Positions 39,982 through 48,700 of a stretch of 64,000 nucleotides of DNA are shown piece by piece. Position 1 is the first letter of the stretch; every line of letters begins with the position of its first letter. The translations under genes and the position numbers were made by a program. Under the pieces are notes generated by a model. It worked only from the letters and a program-made list of their open reading frames with translations. It made no database searches and had not been told where the DNA came from. This DNA is from MGIIb-P sp963934015 (GTDB lineage Archaea; Thermoplasmatota; Poseidoniia; Poseidoniales; Thalassarchaeaceae): NCBI GenBank assembly GCA_963934015.1, contig CAWVWT010000001.1, positions 124,001-188,000 of the forward strand. Direction: 5' to 3'.

Positions 39982-40620
39982 ATGCCTTCCACCAGCCGCC
40001 TTGAGCACATGGGCTTGCTTCCTACTGGCTTCTGGGGTGCCGTAGATTCCTTTGTAGGGTGGGCAACAGATCTCGGTTTACCTGGACTTGCAATCCTCTC
40101 ATTTACCGAGGCATTTATCCAACCCGTGCCACCTGAAGCTCTGACATTGCCTATGTTTATCGCAGCACAGGGCAACCCTGTGATGATTTTTCTCATCTGG
40201 GTGGTTGTTACACTCACCAGTGTTGCAGGGGCAATGTTCGGGTGGTGGTTGGGTAAATCGATTGGCCGGCCCTTTGCAGATCGGTACATCAAGCCAAAAC
40301 ACATTGCTAGGTTGGATGGATTGATTGCCAGATATGGTGATGCAGGGATTTTTATCGCAGCAATTTCGCCCCTCCCGTACAAAGTACTCGCTTGGATTGC
40401 TGGCATGGGTGAAATGGACTACCGACGATTCATCATCGCTGGCCTATGGGGTCGTGGTCTTCGCTTTGGCATCCAAGCTCTACTGATTGGGATTTGGGGT
40501 GATGAATTGCTTACAGCAATGAAAAGTCCATTGGTCTGGATTGTGTTGTGTATCGCCTTCGTCCTTGTTGCCGTCCCTTCCAAAAGATGGTGGGATGGCC
40601 TACTTGATGAGGAAGAATGA
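39982..40620 (+). CDS. DedA/VTT-family membrane protein
   Basis: 212 residues with four to five hydrophobic segments. The stretch ILSFTEAFIQPVPPEALTLP and the later FIAAISPLPYKVLAWIAG match the two conserved re-entrant regions of DedA/SNARE-associated (VTT) proteins. These act as lipid flippases or scramblases or support proton-dependent transport; the exact substrate is unknown. ATG 39982 has AAAGGG just upstream; ATG 40009 is an alternative. tRNA-Glu follows 41 bases after the stop on the same strand. Confidence 0.82.
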   Translation: MPSTSRLEHMGLLPTGFWGAVDSFVGWATDLGLPGLAILSFTEAFIQPVPPEALTLPMFIAAQGNPVMIFLIWVVVTLTSVAGAMFGWWLGKSIGRPFADRYIKPKHIARLDGLIARYGDAGIFIAAISPLPYKVLAWIAGMGEMDYRRFIIAGLWGRGLRFGIQALLIGIWGDELLTAMKSPLVWIVLCIAFVLVAVPSKRWWDGLLDEEE

Positions 40621-40661
40621 CCGAACCCCTCATCAACCCGATTGACTGCGGGAAGATTGTT

Positions 40662-40736
40662 GCTCGCGTGGTGTAGCTAGGCCCATCATGGTGGGTTTTC
40701 ATCCCGCTGACTCGGGTTCGAATCCCGACGCGAGCA
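40662..40736 (+). tRNA. tRNA-Glu (anticodon UUC)
   Basis: The acceptor stem GCTCGCG pairs with CGCGAGC, followed by discriminator A. The D arm begins GGTGTAGCTAGGCCC as in archaeal tRNA-Glu. The anticodon stem GTGGG/CCCGC encloses loop TTTTCAT, giving anticodon TTC. The T stem TCGGG/CCCGA encloses TTCGAAT. The next bases are CCT, so CCA is not fully encoded and must be added. No intron is visible and I saw no clear TATA box upstream. Confidence 0.95.
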
Positions 40737-40842
40737 CCTAAACGTACCACCGAAAGCTGATACACCCCCTGGAATAGGTCCTTTTTTCGATGCGAAGGGG
40801 CTAAACAGAGCACTTTTCAACCTCCTCGAACACACCCCGCAC

Positions 40843-40980
40843 ATGGTGGACTATTGTGAGGCGATTACCTGTCATTGTGGATTCAAAGGGATGGCCGTAC
40901 CTCGTCGACAACATATGGAATGCCCACAATGTGGTCACGTCATCGAAGCATGTTGTGAAGGTGCACCACTTTGGGAATAG
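40843..40980 (+). CDS. Small zinc-ribbon-like protein (45 residues)
   Basis: A short frame from ATG 40843 to TAG 40980 encodes a Cys-rich peptide. CHCG (about residue 10) and CPQCG (about 27) form two knuckles spaced like a zinc ribbon, followed by CC near residue 37. The size and knuckles resemble small archaeal zinc-ribbon proteins, but I do not recognise the family. Its stop is directly adjacent to the stop of the convergent Smr gene, which supports it as a real gene. I see nothing else between the tRNA and this frame (about 100 bases). Confidence 0.6.
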   Translation: MVDYCEAITCHCGFKGMAVPRRQHMECPQCGHVIEACCEGAPLWE

Positions 40981-41757
40981 TCACTGACGCTCTCTGTATG
41001 ATGCAAGTAAGCCACTCAATAAAATACCCAATACAATGCCTACTTTCACCCCTTGAGTGTGGGCACCCTCGCCGGCTAAATCACGAAACGCAAATGCGAA
41101 GGCGATTGTGATTGGTCCACCCAAGAAAATGAATCTGAGAAACCATTTGATTACCGTCGGCGCATCGCCAATTGGACGCAATGTGACTGAACCTTTCTTC
41201 AGTAACAATTCCCAATTCAATTCACTTGTGACCTGTCGTAGCCTTTCAATCGTCATCGGACGTATTTTTGGGACGGATTTTGAGTGTAACCCCCGGCCCG
41301 TGATTATTCGGACCCGTCCGAGCCAAGCACGTGAACCAATGATAAGTTCGAGAATGGTTTTTGATTGGTTCAAATCCAAATCATGCAAATCAACGCTCAA
41401 TACACCGCGATCTCGACGGACGTGGCTAGATATTGTCCAAGGGCGTTCATCGGCCCACGGCAGTGACGTCGCTGATTCCTCAATTGGGTGGAGGAGCATT
41501 TGCAATCGGTCTAATGGGTCGATATCGACGGTGTCTTCCGCTAATCTTCGATTGCGTTCAACATATCGCACCGATGTGTAACTCAGGATGACAACCGTCG
41601 TTGAAACACCAACCATTCCACCGATACGTACCGATTGTTCAAGATTGGAAACATCCATCCCATTCGCAAAGATGTGCATGAAGAAGGACATCGTACCAAC
41701 CATGAGGCCCAATACTGTGGATAGAGAGAACAAGTCCCGCACCCTGAGGTCGGTCAT
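40981..41757 (-). CDS. Membrane protein with a Smr (MutS2-type) domain
   Basis: 258 residues. Two N-terminal hydrophobic segments (about 12-30 and 38-55) and two C-terminal ones (about 212-250) flank a cytosolic Smr-like domain (about 115-195). The domain has VDLHDLDLNQSKTI (the DLH motif) and RVRIITGRGLHSK (the HGKG-type loop). Smr domains are DNA/RNA nicking or binding modules, usually soluble; the membrane setting is unusual. I chose ATG 41757; the frame reaches 41919 but would overlap the divergent DUF2085 gene. Its stop abuts the small zinc-ribbon gene. Confidence 0.65.
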   Translation of the reverse strand: MTDLRVRDLFSLSTVLGLMVGTMSFFMHIFANGMDVSNLEQSVRIGGMVGVSTTVVILSYTSVRYVERNRRLAEDTVDIDPLDRLQMLLHPIEESATSLPWADERPWTISSHVRRDRGVLSVDLHDLDLNQSKTILELIIGSRAWLGRVRIITGRGLHSKSVPKIRPMTIERLRQVTSELNWELLLKKGSVTLRPIGDAPTVIKWFLRFIFLGGPITIAFAFAFRDLAGEGAHTQGVKVGIVLGILLSGLLASYRERQ

Positions 41758-41845
41758 TGACCACGCCGCTGTGTTGCCGGCTATGAATGGGGCGGCAGGG
41801 AAAACAATAGGAAGCACATTAGGTGCAATTGAGAGTCGAGCCGAT

Positions 41846-42622
41846 ATGGAGCCCCCCTTTCGTAATGGATTGGATGGTCGAGACCGGGAAGTAAAGGTCA
41901 GCCGTTGGGTTTTCGGCATTGCTGGTTTCTATTGTATTTCGATGTTTTTGGTTCCATTGATGATGCCTACTGATTCAGTCCCTGAGCTTTCAGGGAGAGC
42001 GAATATGATGGATTATGCATCAGGGGACTCTTGGGGGAATCATGACCATTTTGATGACGGTGAAATGGGTCATAATCAAAGCGCCCACGGTGGAACGTTC
42101 GCTTGGTCCGACCTAAATCCATACTATGCCTTCATCTATGCTTTTGGCGACCTGAATTGCCATCAAAAACATGAGAGATCTTGGACAATAAATGGAAACC
42201 AGATGCCTGTTTGCACCCGTGACGTTGGCATCTTTCTCGGACTTGCACTCGGTGGATGGTGGTTCTCCAGACGTGGCCTCAATAGATGGACCATACGTGA
42301 CTCATTTTTGACTCTATTTCCCGATACAATGATTGCCCCACTCTACAAAAGTGATCGGCGATTGTCTGCAATGGTTGGAACCTGTTTGCTGTTTTGTTTA
42401 CCTGTCGTTCTCGATGGTGGAATCCAAGCGATCACTGCATACGAATCCATCAACCCGGTGCGCATAACCACCGGCATCCCATTCGGCTTTATCATCGGGT
42501 GGTACCTGTGTGCAAGTTTGTCATCTAGACCCGAAAAATTCAACCTCGATGCTACAATAGTTCAACTTCCCGCAGGTGCACGTTTGTCGATTGCAGAGCC
42601 TACCAGGGATGAGAGCGAATAA
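41846..42622 (+). CDS. DUF2085-family membrane protein
   Basis: 258 residues with about four hydrophobic segments. The family motif is clear: FGDLNCHQKHERSW, then PVCTRDVGIFLGLALGG, the Cys-His-Gln and second Cys pattern of DUF2085 proteins. A His/Asp-rich extracellular loop (NHDHFDDGEMGHNQSAHGG, about 66-84) could bind metal. I chose ATG 41846 (MEPPFRNGLDGRD); the frame runs back to 41588 but that part lies over the divergent gene and shows no domain. The function of DUF2085 is unknown. The stop codons of this gene and the convergent tmk-like gene abut. Confidence 0.75.
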   Translation: MEPPFRNGLDGRDREVKVSRWVFGIAGFYCISMFLVPLMMPTDSVPELSGRANMMDYASGDSWGNHDHFDDGEMGHNQSAHGGTFAWSDLNPYYAFIYAFGDLNCHQKHERSWTINGNQMPVCTRDVGIFLGLALGGWWFSRRGLNRWTIRDSFLTLFPDTMIAPLYKSDRRLSAMVGTCLLFCLPVVLDGGIQAITAYESINPVRITTGIPFGFIIGWYLCASLSSRPEKFNLDATIVQLPAGARLSIAEPTRDESE

Positions 42623-43963
42623 TCAAACAGCGCCATTCTGCCACCAAGCAAGAAGTTCTTCACGAGTACTCGGTGGTGATACATCTGCTTTACCCGAACC
42701 AAGTATAGCCAAGCGGGCAATGCAGGAATCCGCTGCGCTGGGATTGGATGACAATGCAGCACTGAGCCCATGTTTCCAAGATGACCTGGCATGGGTACGT
42801 CGCCATTCTGAGAGAGTTTCTTTCAACGGCCATAGTGCAATACCAATTCGACCGAATGCTTGCCAATCAGATCGCAATTCAGAGCGTGAGGCATCACTAC
42901 CCACAAGTGAACGATATACCCTGACCCAACCAGATTGTTCGTGAAAAATTTTCACCATGCGCCGAGTGTGCCGTTCCGTGACCATTCGAACCGGACCAAG
43001 CCATGCGCGTAATTCATGAATTTCAACACTGGGTAGCAAGGAAAGGGTTCCGACAATTGCGAGTACAGGGTGACTCAGAGGATCAAGTGGAGCATCAAGT
43101 CTAGAGGGGGCATCGGATGCTTGAATCGCACCGATGTAAATTTGTGTTGAATCCCTCACAATTTCCCACGGTTTACTTGAGTCAAGCCAATCTAAATTAC
43201 TGCGAGCAGGCCGAGATTCAACAACATCAAGAGTTGTTTGCCCACGTTGTGAGGACAAAGCGCGCCCCAACATATGCAGCTCAACTTCTTCAGTTGAGAC
43301 ATTGATTGGCGGTGGACGCTCATGGAGAAATCGCCTAATTTCAAATTGTAACTTCTTACGCAAATCATCTTTCGTACCATCATTAACAATTGGTCCAACA
43401 ACGCGTCCCAAATCAAACGGTTTTGGCATTGGGACAACGCCACCTAACAAATCGTGGTACCCTTGGCGGATTCTGACTTGATATTCATCGGTTTCAAAAT
43501 ATTCAGTTTTATCAAGCGTAAGCCGGAGTGTGTCGTGTTTAATTCGACGCAACGCTGCACCAGGATCGCAATCGACCCAGATGCATAAGTCTGGAATCAT
43601 TGCAGCCGCATTCATTTGAGCCACCTCCTCTATTCCAAGGTCGCCCACTACACCTTGATAGACCAAAGAAGAGTGGATATTTCGCTCACTGACAACCACA
43701 CGGCCTTGCCCCAAGCGTGGACGAATCCAAGTGTGGGAATGGTCCATTCGATCGGCTGCAAAATATACCGCTTCACGGGTTGGACCTGCATCGCCGGTAC
43801 GAACGGCTTCAACTGCCATCAATCCGAGTTCAGCATTCCTGCGAGGTTCGGCAGTCACATCGACGCCGGCAAAGGTGAATTCTTTTTGCAGAATTTCTGC
43901 AATCATTTTGGTAGCCAGCCCTTTGCCCGAACCATCGCCGCCCTCTACGGTAATCAGGTACAT
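42623..43963 (-). CDS. tmk: Thymidylate kinase fused to an uncharacterised C-terminal domain
   Basis: 446 residues, about twice the usual length. The first 215 form a thymidylate kinase: P-loop VEGGDGSGKGLATK, EPRRNAELG (the usual EPGG loop), and FAADRMDHSHTWIRPRLGQG with SERNIHSSLVYQG (the DR motif region is SER here). It should phosphorylate dTMP to dTDP in the cytosol. The P-loop has GKGLA in place of the usual GKST. Residues about 225-446 are unrecognised, rich in Trp and Arg, and are continuous in frame. ATG 43963 lies 9 bases after the upstream stop, so it is the third gene of an operon with the two membrane proteins upstream. Confidence 0.8.
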   Translation of the reverse strand: MYLITVEGGDGSGKGLATKMIAEILQKEFTFAGVDVTAEPRRNAELGLMAVEAVRTGDAGPTREAVYFAADRMDHSHTWIRPRLGQGRVVVSERNIHSSLVYQGVVGDLGIEEVAQMNAAAMIPDLCIWVDCDPGAALRRIKHDTLRLTLDKTEYFETDEYQVRIRQGYHDLLGGVVPMPKPFDLGRVVGPIVNDGTKDDLRKKLQFEIRRFLHERPPPINVSTEEVELHMLGRALSSQRGQTTLDVVESRPARSNLDWLDSSKPWEIVRDSTQIYIGAIQASDAPSRLDAPLDPLSHPVLAIVGTLSLLPSVEIHELRAWLGPVRMVTERHTRRMVKIFHEQSGWVRVYRSLVGSDASRSELRSDWQAFGRIGIALWPLKETLSEWRRTHARSSWKHGLSAALSSNPSAADSCIARLAILGSGKADVSPPSTREELLAWWQNGAV

Positions 43964-43972
43964 CTTCGCACC

Positions 43973-44752
43973 TCAATTCTCGTCTTCTTCGGAATCTTCG
44001 AAATGTTTCTTGGTGGCTGAAAGCATTCCCATACCTGCTAAAATTAACATTGGACCGATGAAAATTCCACCACGGCTGAACAATGCGATTCCGCATAGAT
44101 ACTGAGTCCTGCGGTAATGCTTCCCGCGCCTGGCTTCAGCCGCACCAGCTAGGCCGAATAAGGCAGAGATGACTGTCAATGATGCAACCACAGATGCCAG
44201 TAAAACTGCACTCTCAAGATGGGAATCTCGTCGCAAATCTTCTTCGATGACACCTTCGCCGGGAGTCATGGTAAGTGAAATATCAGCTTGTTCGCCAGGA
44301 TTGAACGTAATGCGGAGGGTTTTGTTGCCGGAATGTGCCACCTTGAGAATGTATGATTCTTCTTGGGGTACCTCTAACATCGAAAAACGGCCATCCCTAT
44401 TGGTGTAAGCGCTATGGCCGGTGGGTTCATCATCAATATTCAGCAAAATGACTTGTATACCTTCAATCGGATCCCCGCCTGTGAGGTTAGCCTCATCGAC
44501 TGCAGACAATAATTGACCATTGACTGTCGCAGTATTTTGATCAATGAATAGAGGGTTTTCAAGGACATCTTGGGGGTCCGCTGCAAACAGTAAGGCACCG
44601 AACCAGAGGCCCATTAGTGAGCCGACAATAATCAGGCTTACTGCAACATTTCCGGACCACTCAAGTGCATCATCCTGAGAGCCGCGTCGGGCTGCTGCTT
44701 CGACTTCATCATCGATATCCAAACGGACAACAAGATCTTCATCGTCACTCAT
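43973..44752 (-). CDS. Membrane protein with a carboxypeptidase-regulatory-like beta domain
   Basis: 259 residues. An acidic cytosolic N-terminus is followed by a membrane helix (about 35-57), an extracellular CarboxypepD-regulatory-like beta sandwich (about 75-170; NRDGRFSMLEVPQEESYIL is the typical GxF..VP..Y pattern), and two more membrane helices (about 185-240) with a short acidic tail. No catalytic residues were seen. ATG 44752 overlaps the upstream stop as ATGA, so translation is probably coupled to the cyclotransferase-like gene. Function unknown. Confidence 0.7.
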   Translation of the reverse strand: MSDDEDLVVRLDIDDEVEAAARRGSQDDALEWSGNVAVSLIIVGSLMGLWFGALLFAADPQDVLENPLFIDQNTATVNGQLLSAVDEANLTGGDPIEGIQVILLNIDDEPTGHSAYTNRDGRFSMLEVPQEESYILKVAHSGNKTLRITFNPGEQADISLTMTPGEGVIEEDLRRDSHLESAVLLASVVASLTVISALFGLAGAAEARRGKHYRRTQYLCGIALFSRGGIFIGPMLILAGMGMLSATKKHFEDSEEDEN

Positions 44753-45714
44753 TTTGGTGGCCCCCCATTACGTGGGTTGCGTCCGCCGTCCTTCAAGGTC
44801 ATGGTGATTAGAATCACGACTGCAATCAGCAAGATGGCTAGAATGATTTCTGAATAAATTGGATCTACACTACTTGCCGTAGATTCAGGAGACCCAACTT
44901 CTGGTTCGGGTTCAGGAAGTGGGGGGTGTTCAGGCACTGTGAAAGTTACATTGTACATGTTCGACCAGTATTTACCTGTAATCCACAATGATTGTGTTGT
45001 AGAATCAAAGGCGATGCCATTCAGAACGCCTCCCCCTTCAGGTTTCAAACCACTTGCATCAATATGTTCTACAACCACACCCGAAACCAAATCGATGGTT
45101 ACAATCTCCTCTGTCTGGTAGATGTTTGCCATCAACAATCCATTCACGATTTCAAGTTCATTGATACGGCTGATTGATTCATTGTTTAGCGTGACATTGA
45201 GTGTAGACTCCAATTCAAATGTTGAAGCGTTTCTAAATTGTAGAACATTGGAACCATTGGACATGATGAGGTGGGTGCCATCGTAGGCCAGACCCCAACC
45301 TTCACCGCCATAGGAATAATTCGCGATAACTTCGAACGTTTCCATATCGTACCGATAGGCGATACCCTCTTTCCAAGTGAGTTGGATAATTTCATCCCCT
45401 ACAAATGTCATACCCTCGCCAAATTCGCTGGCATCCAAATTGATTGAGCGGATGATTTCGCCGGTTGAATGATTCACTTCGCGCAGTGTCGAATTACCGT
45501 ACTTTCCGGTTGATTCAAACAATCGATCACCGTAAAATTCCAATCCTTGTGTATATGCGGTTGAATCATGCGAAACATTGTCTTGTTCAACAACCACATA
45601 TGACTCGGCTCGGACATACGCTGAATCGCCGTCTTGTGCCCCCATAATAGGGGTTGAAGATAGCAAAAATAGGGTGGTGCACAAGACCGCCAATACACCC
45701 CGCCCCCCGAGCAT
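44749..45714 (-). CDS. Membrane-anchored glutaminyl-peptide cyclotransferase-like protein (beta-propeller type)
   Basis: 321 residues: a signal peptide (VLAVLCTTLFLLSS), a beta-propeller of the plant/bacterial glutamine cyclotransferase family (AYTQGLEFYGDRLFESTGKY, then FGEGMTFVGDEIIQLTWKEG), a Pro/Glu linker and a C-terminal membrane helix (about 287-310). This family converts N-terminal Gln of peptides to pyroglutamate; here it would act outside the cell. I chose ATG 45714, about 28 bases after a TATA-like box, which implies a leaderless mRNA; GTG 45732 is an alternative. First gene of a three-gene operon. Confidence 0.8.
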   Translation of the reverse strand: MLGGRGVLAVLCTTLFLLSSTPIMGAQDGDSAYVRAESYVVVEQDNVSHDSTAYTQGLEFYGDRLFESTGKYGNSTLREVNHSTGEIIRSINLDASEFGEGMTFVGDEIIQLTWKEGIAYRYDMETFEVIANYSYGGEGWGLAYDGTHLIMSNGSNVLQFRNASTFELESTLNVTLNNESISRINELEIVNGLLMANIYQTEEIVTIDLVSGVVVEHIDASGLKPEGGGVLNGIAFDSTTQSLWITGKYWSNMYNVTFTVPEHPPLPEPEPEVGSPESTASSVDPIYSEIILAILLIAVVILITMTLKDGGRNPRNGGPPK

Positions 45715-45738
45715 GTATGAACAATGCTCCACCTTGTG

Positions 45739-45745
45739 TTAAATA
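45739..45745 (-). promoter_or_regulatory. TATA-like box for the cyclotransferase operon
   Basis: TATTTAA on the minus strand, centred 28 bases before ATG 45714, the spacing seen at other likely leaderless genes in this window. Confidence 0.5.
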
Positions 45746-45765
45746 CCTGCTCGGGTCAAAGTCAA

Positions 45766-45789
45766 CGCGGAACACGTAGTGTTCCCGCG
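45766..45789 (+). other. Inverted repeat just upstream of the PKD protease gene
   Basis: CGCGGAACAC and GTGTTCCCGCG form a stem with one bulged base and loop GTA. It ends just before the SD GAGGTGAC of the gene starting at 45800 and could affect ribosome access, or serve as an operator between the two divergent genes. Confidence 0.45.
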
Positions 45790-45799
45790 AGGTGACTAA

Positions 45800-48700
45800 A
45801 TGTCCGCTGGCAACCGCTCCCAATGTCTATTCTTGGTTTCACTGATGATTCTGGTATCTTGGGTACCTTTTGCCGCTGCAAACGATGGAGATTCAAACCC
45901 TGAATACACCTCAGCGGGTGGGCTTTTCTACAATCTAGATGAATTTGACCCGATGGCCAATGGAAAGCCGTACCTCTTTGCTGGTGGCGAAGATGAACTC
46001 ATATTCAGTGCCACCCGGCACCTCAAGCAACAATGGGCTGATGAGGGCTATCCTGGGCTTGTATTACCCTTTGAAGAAACGGCCACAAGTGCAAGAACAG
46101 CTGGACGTGCTTGTGAGAATGCGTGGACGGCAGGGGAAACCGGAACAGTACAAACCACAGCTGGTCAAATCCAGATTTCGGCCATGCATGTGACGGCAAA
46201 TGCTGCAATCCTCATCGAAAATGGGCAATCGGTCTCATCAACTACATTGAATAACATCGGTTCGACTTGGGAAACCACCATTTTCCCAACGAATACAAAC
46301 TACTTCGGAAACCCCCCTGATGTTGACAACAATTGCCAGATTGAAATCGTCATCTACGCGATTGATGGCGGGGCAAACATTGGAGGATATTTCATGCCCA
46401 GTATGTCATCTACACGTGAAATAATCTACGTTGACATCGATGATCTGTCATGGCGAAATACAATCCTTGCACACGAATTTCAGCACCTTCTTCACAACGC
46501 CCGTGATCCTTTCGAATACATCTGGATTGACGAAGGGAATGCAGATATGGCGGCTTTCCTCTGTTTTGGTGCCTCTAATGCAGTCATCGGACACGCCAAT
46601 GCGTGGACGCAGAATGCCAGCGCTTCCGTTCGATGGTGGAATCAGCGCATTGGTGACTACGGCGCCGGCTTCATGTTCATGCTCTTCCTGGCTGACAATC
46701 TCGGCGGTGGTTCTGCCATCCGCCAATTGGTTTCAGATACACTAACAGGTGGACAAGGTATTGAAGATTTAGCCCAAACTTTGGGTCCAAGTGGGACCCC
46801 TATTGGAACCACGATGACAGATATTTTCGCTAACTTTACCGCGTCGGTCACCCTTGACCATGGAACTCAAGCTGAATTTGGTCTCGACAATATCGACATG
46901 TATGAAACCTGCGGGAATAATCAATTCTGCCGGATACAACTTTCAGGATCAAATCTGAATTGGGCAGGAATATGGCAAAGTGGAACCCAAGATATTGAAG
47001 GATGGGGGGTGCATGCATTCCGATTCTTGGATGGTACAGGTACACCACTGAACATCATGATTCAACCCAGTGAATTGGGTTTTGCTGCAACAGTATTGAC
47101 GCATGATGCAGCGGCTGGAACTTGGTCGATGGAGCAATTACGCTTCGACGAATTAACTGGGATTGGTACCGCATTAATCCCTAGTTTTGGCAATGCAACT
47201 GATGACGTCTACCTCATTGTTTGGTACGAGAGTGGAGTCGACGATTGCGATTATACCAGCCCTAATTGCGCATTCCCAGGGGGTGCTGAATATCCAATCG
47301 CCACTTTTGATGTGACGGCAGGAATCATCAGCCAACCCGCTGAAATTACAGTGACACAAGAAATCAAAACCGATCGTGACGAGGACGGGGATGTCGACAC
47401 TGTCGAAGCAACTGTTGATGTGATATCATCCGCTTTCTACGAAGTTCTGGACATCGAGGTCAAGGCTTACGAAAACAATACCCTACATGATTCATCAGAA
47501 TTCTCTATTGAGGCAGGCGATACAGTTCCAGTTGGGTCAACAAACCAAACGATTTGGTACACCCCACCTTGGGATGGTGATTGGACACTGCATTTCACGA
47601 TGCGGAATCAAATCGGGGAAATTGTCGACGAGGCCCTTACCCTACCCATTACATTGGCAAACATGGCACCTGTCGCTGAAGGGAGTGCCGCTGCGAATGC
47701 AACCCAAACATGGTTGCCACTGCAGTTCTTTGGTGCGGGTTACGACCTTTGGGGATTAGGGCTAACCAATGAATCATTTTCCCACAACGAAACACCAGTT
47801 GGTTACAATTGGAATTTCGGGGACAACTTACCTGGCTCTGGACTCAAGGACCCCATGCGTTCTTGGCAGAATCCAGGCATGTACAATGTCACCCTCACGG
47901 TTGTTGATCAAGGAGGCGCTATTAGTGCAATCCAAACCTGGGAAATTAGTGTCAACGACACCGAGCCACCAACCCCCCGGATCGATGTAGGCTCCCCTCC
48001 TGCCGCAATTTCCGACCCCTATACACTCCTCACATCGCAGCGTGTACAATTCTCAGCAGCTAGAAGTGAAGACAATGTTCCACTCAATCAATTGACATTT
48101 ACATGGGACTTTGGTGACGGGACCATCCTCAGTGGCCAAGGCCTCTATGATGTGTCACATGAATGGGACATCGGCTCATCGAATGGGACCCCCTACAATC
48201 TCACATTGCATGTAGACGATGGCACACATGTGGCAAATATGTCGGTTACCATTTTGATTATGAATCGTGTACCACGACAGGTTTGGTTTGAGGATTTGCA
48301 AACCTCAACCCTGACACCATTGGATCTACCAACGGTGTTTACCGATGATGATGGTGCAATCATGGCAACAGATTGGTGGTTTGATGAAAACGTCAATTTC
48401 GATGGTGGAATCGTAACGATGTCTTCGCCTTTTGTTGACAATCATTCCACAGACACCAACCCCGTGCCCGCTTGGGCAACACCCGGTTGGAAAAATGTCA
48501 CAATCTTTGCGACTGATGATTCAGGTGATGTGAGTTGGACTGTGTTACACATTGAAGTCCTAAACCAGCGACCTGTAGCAATTTTCCCTCGCCCAGATGA
48601 TGGGGCGACCAATACGATGTACACATTCCTATCCTCGTCGTTCGACCCCGATGGAAATTCAGGAAACATGAGTCACAACTGGACCATCTCTGGAATCCAA

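Noticed and set aside
41588..41845. N-terminal extension of the DUF2085 protein
   Set aside because: It lies over the divergent Smr gene, has no domain or hydrophobic pattern, and the conserved-looking protein starts at 41846.
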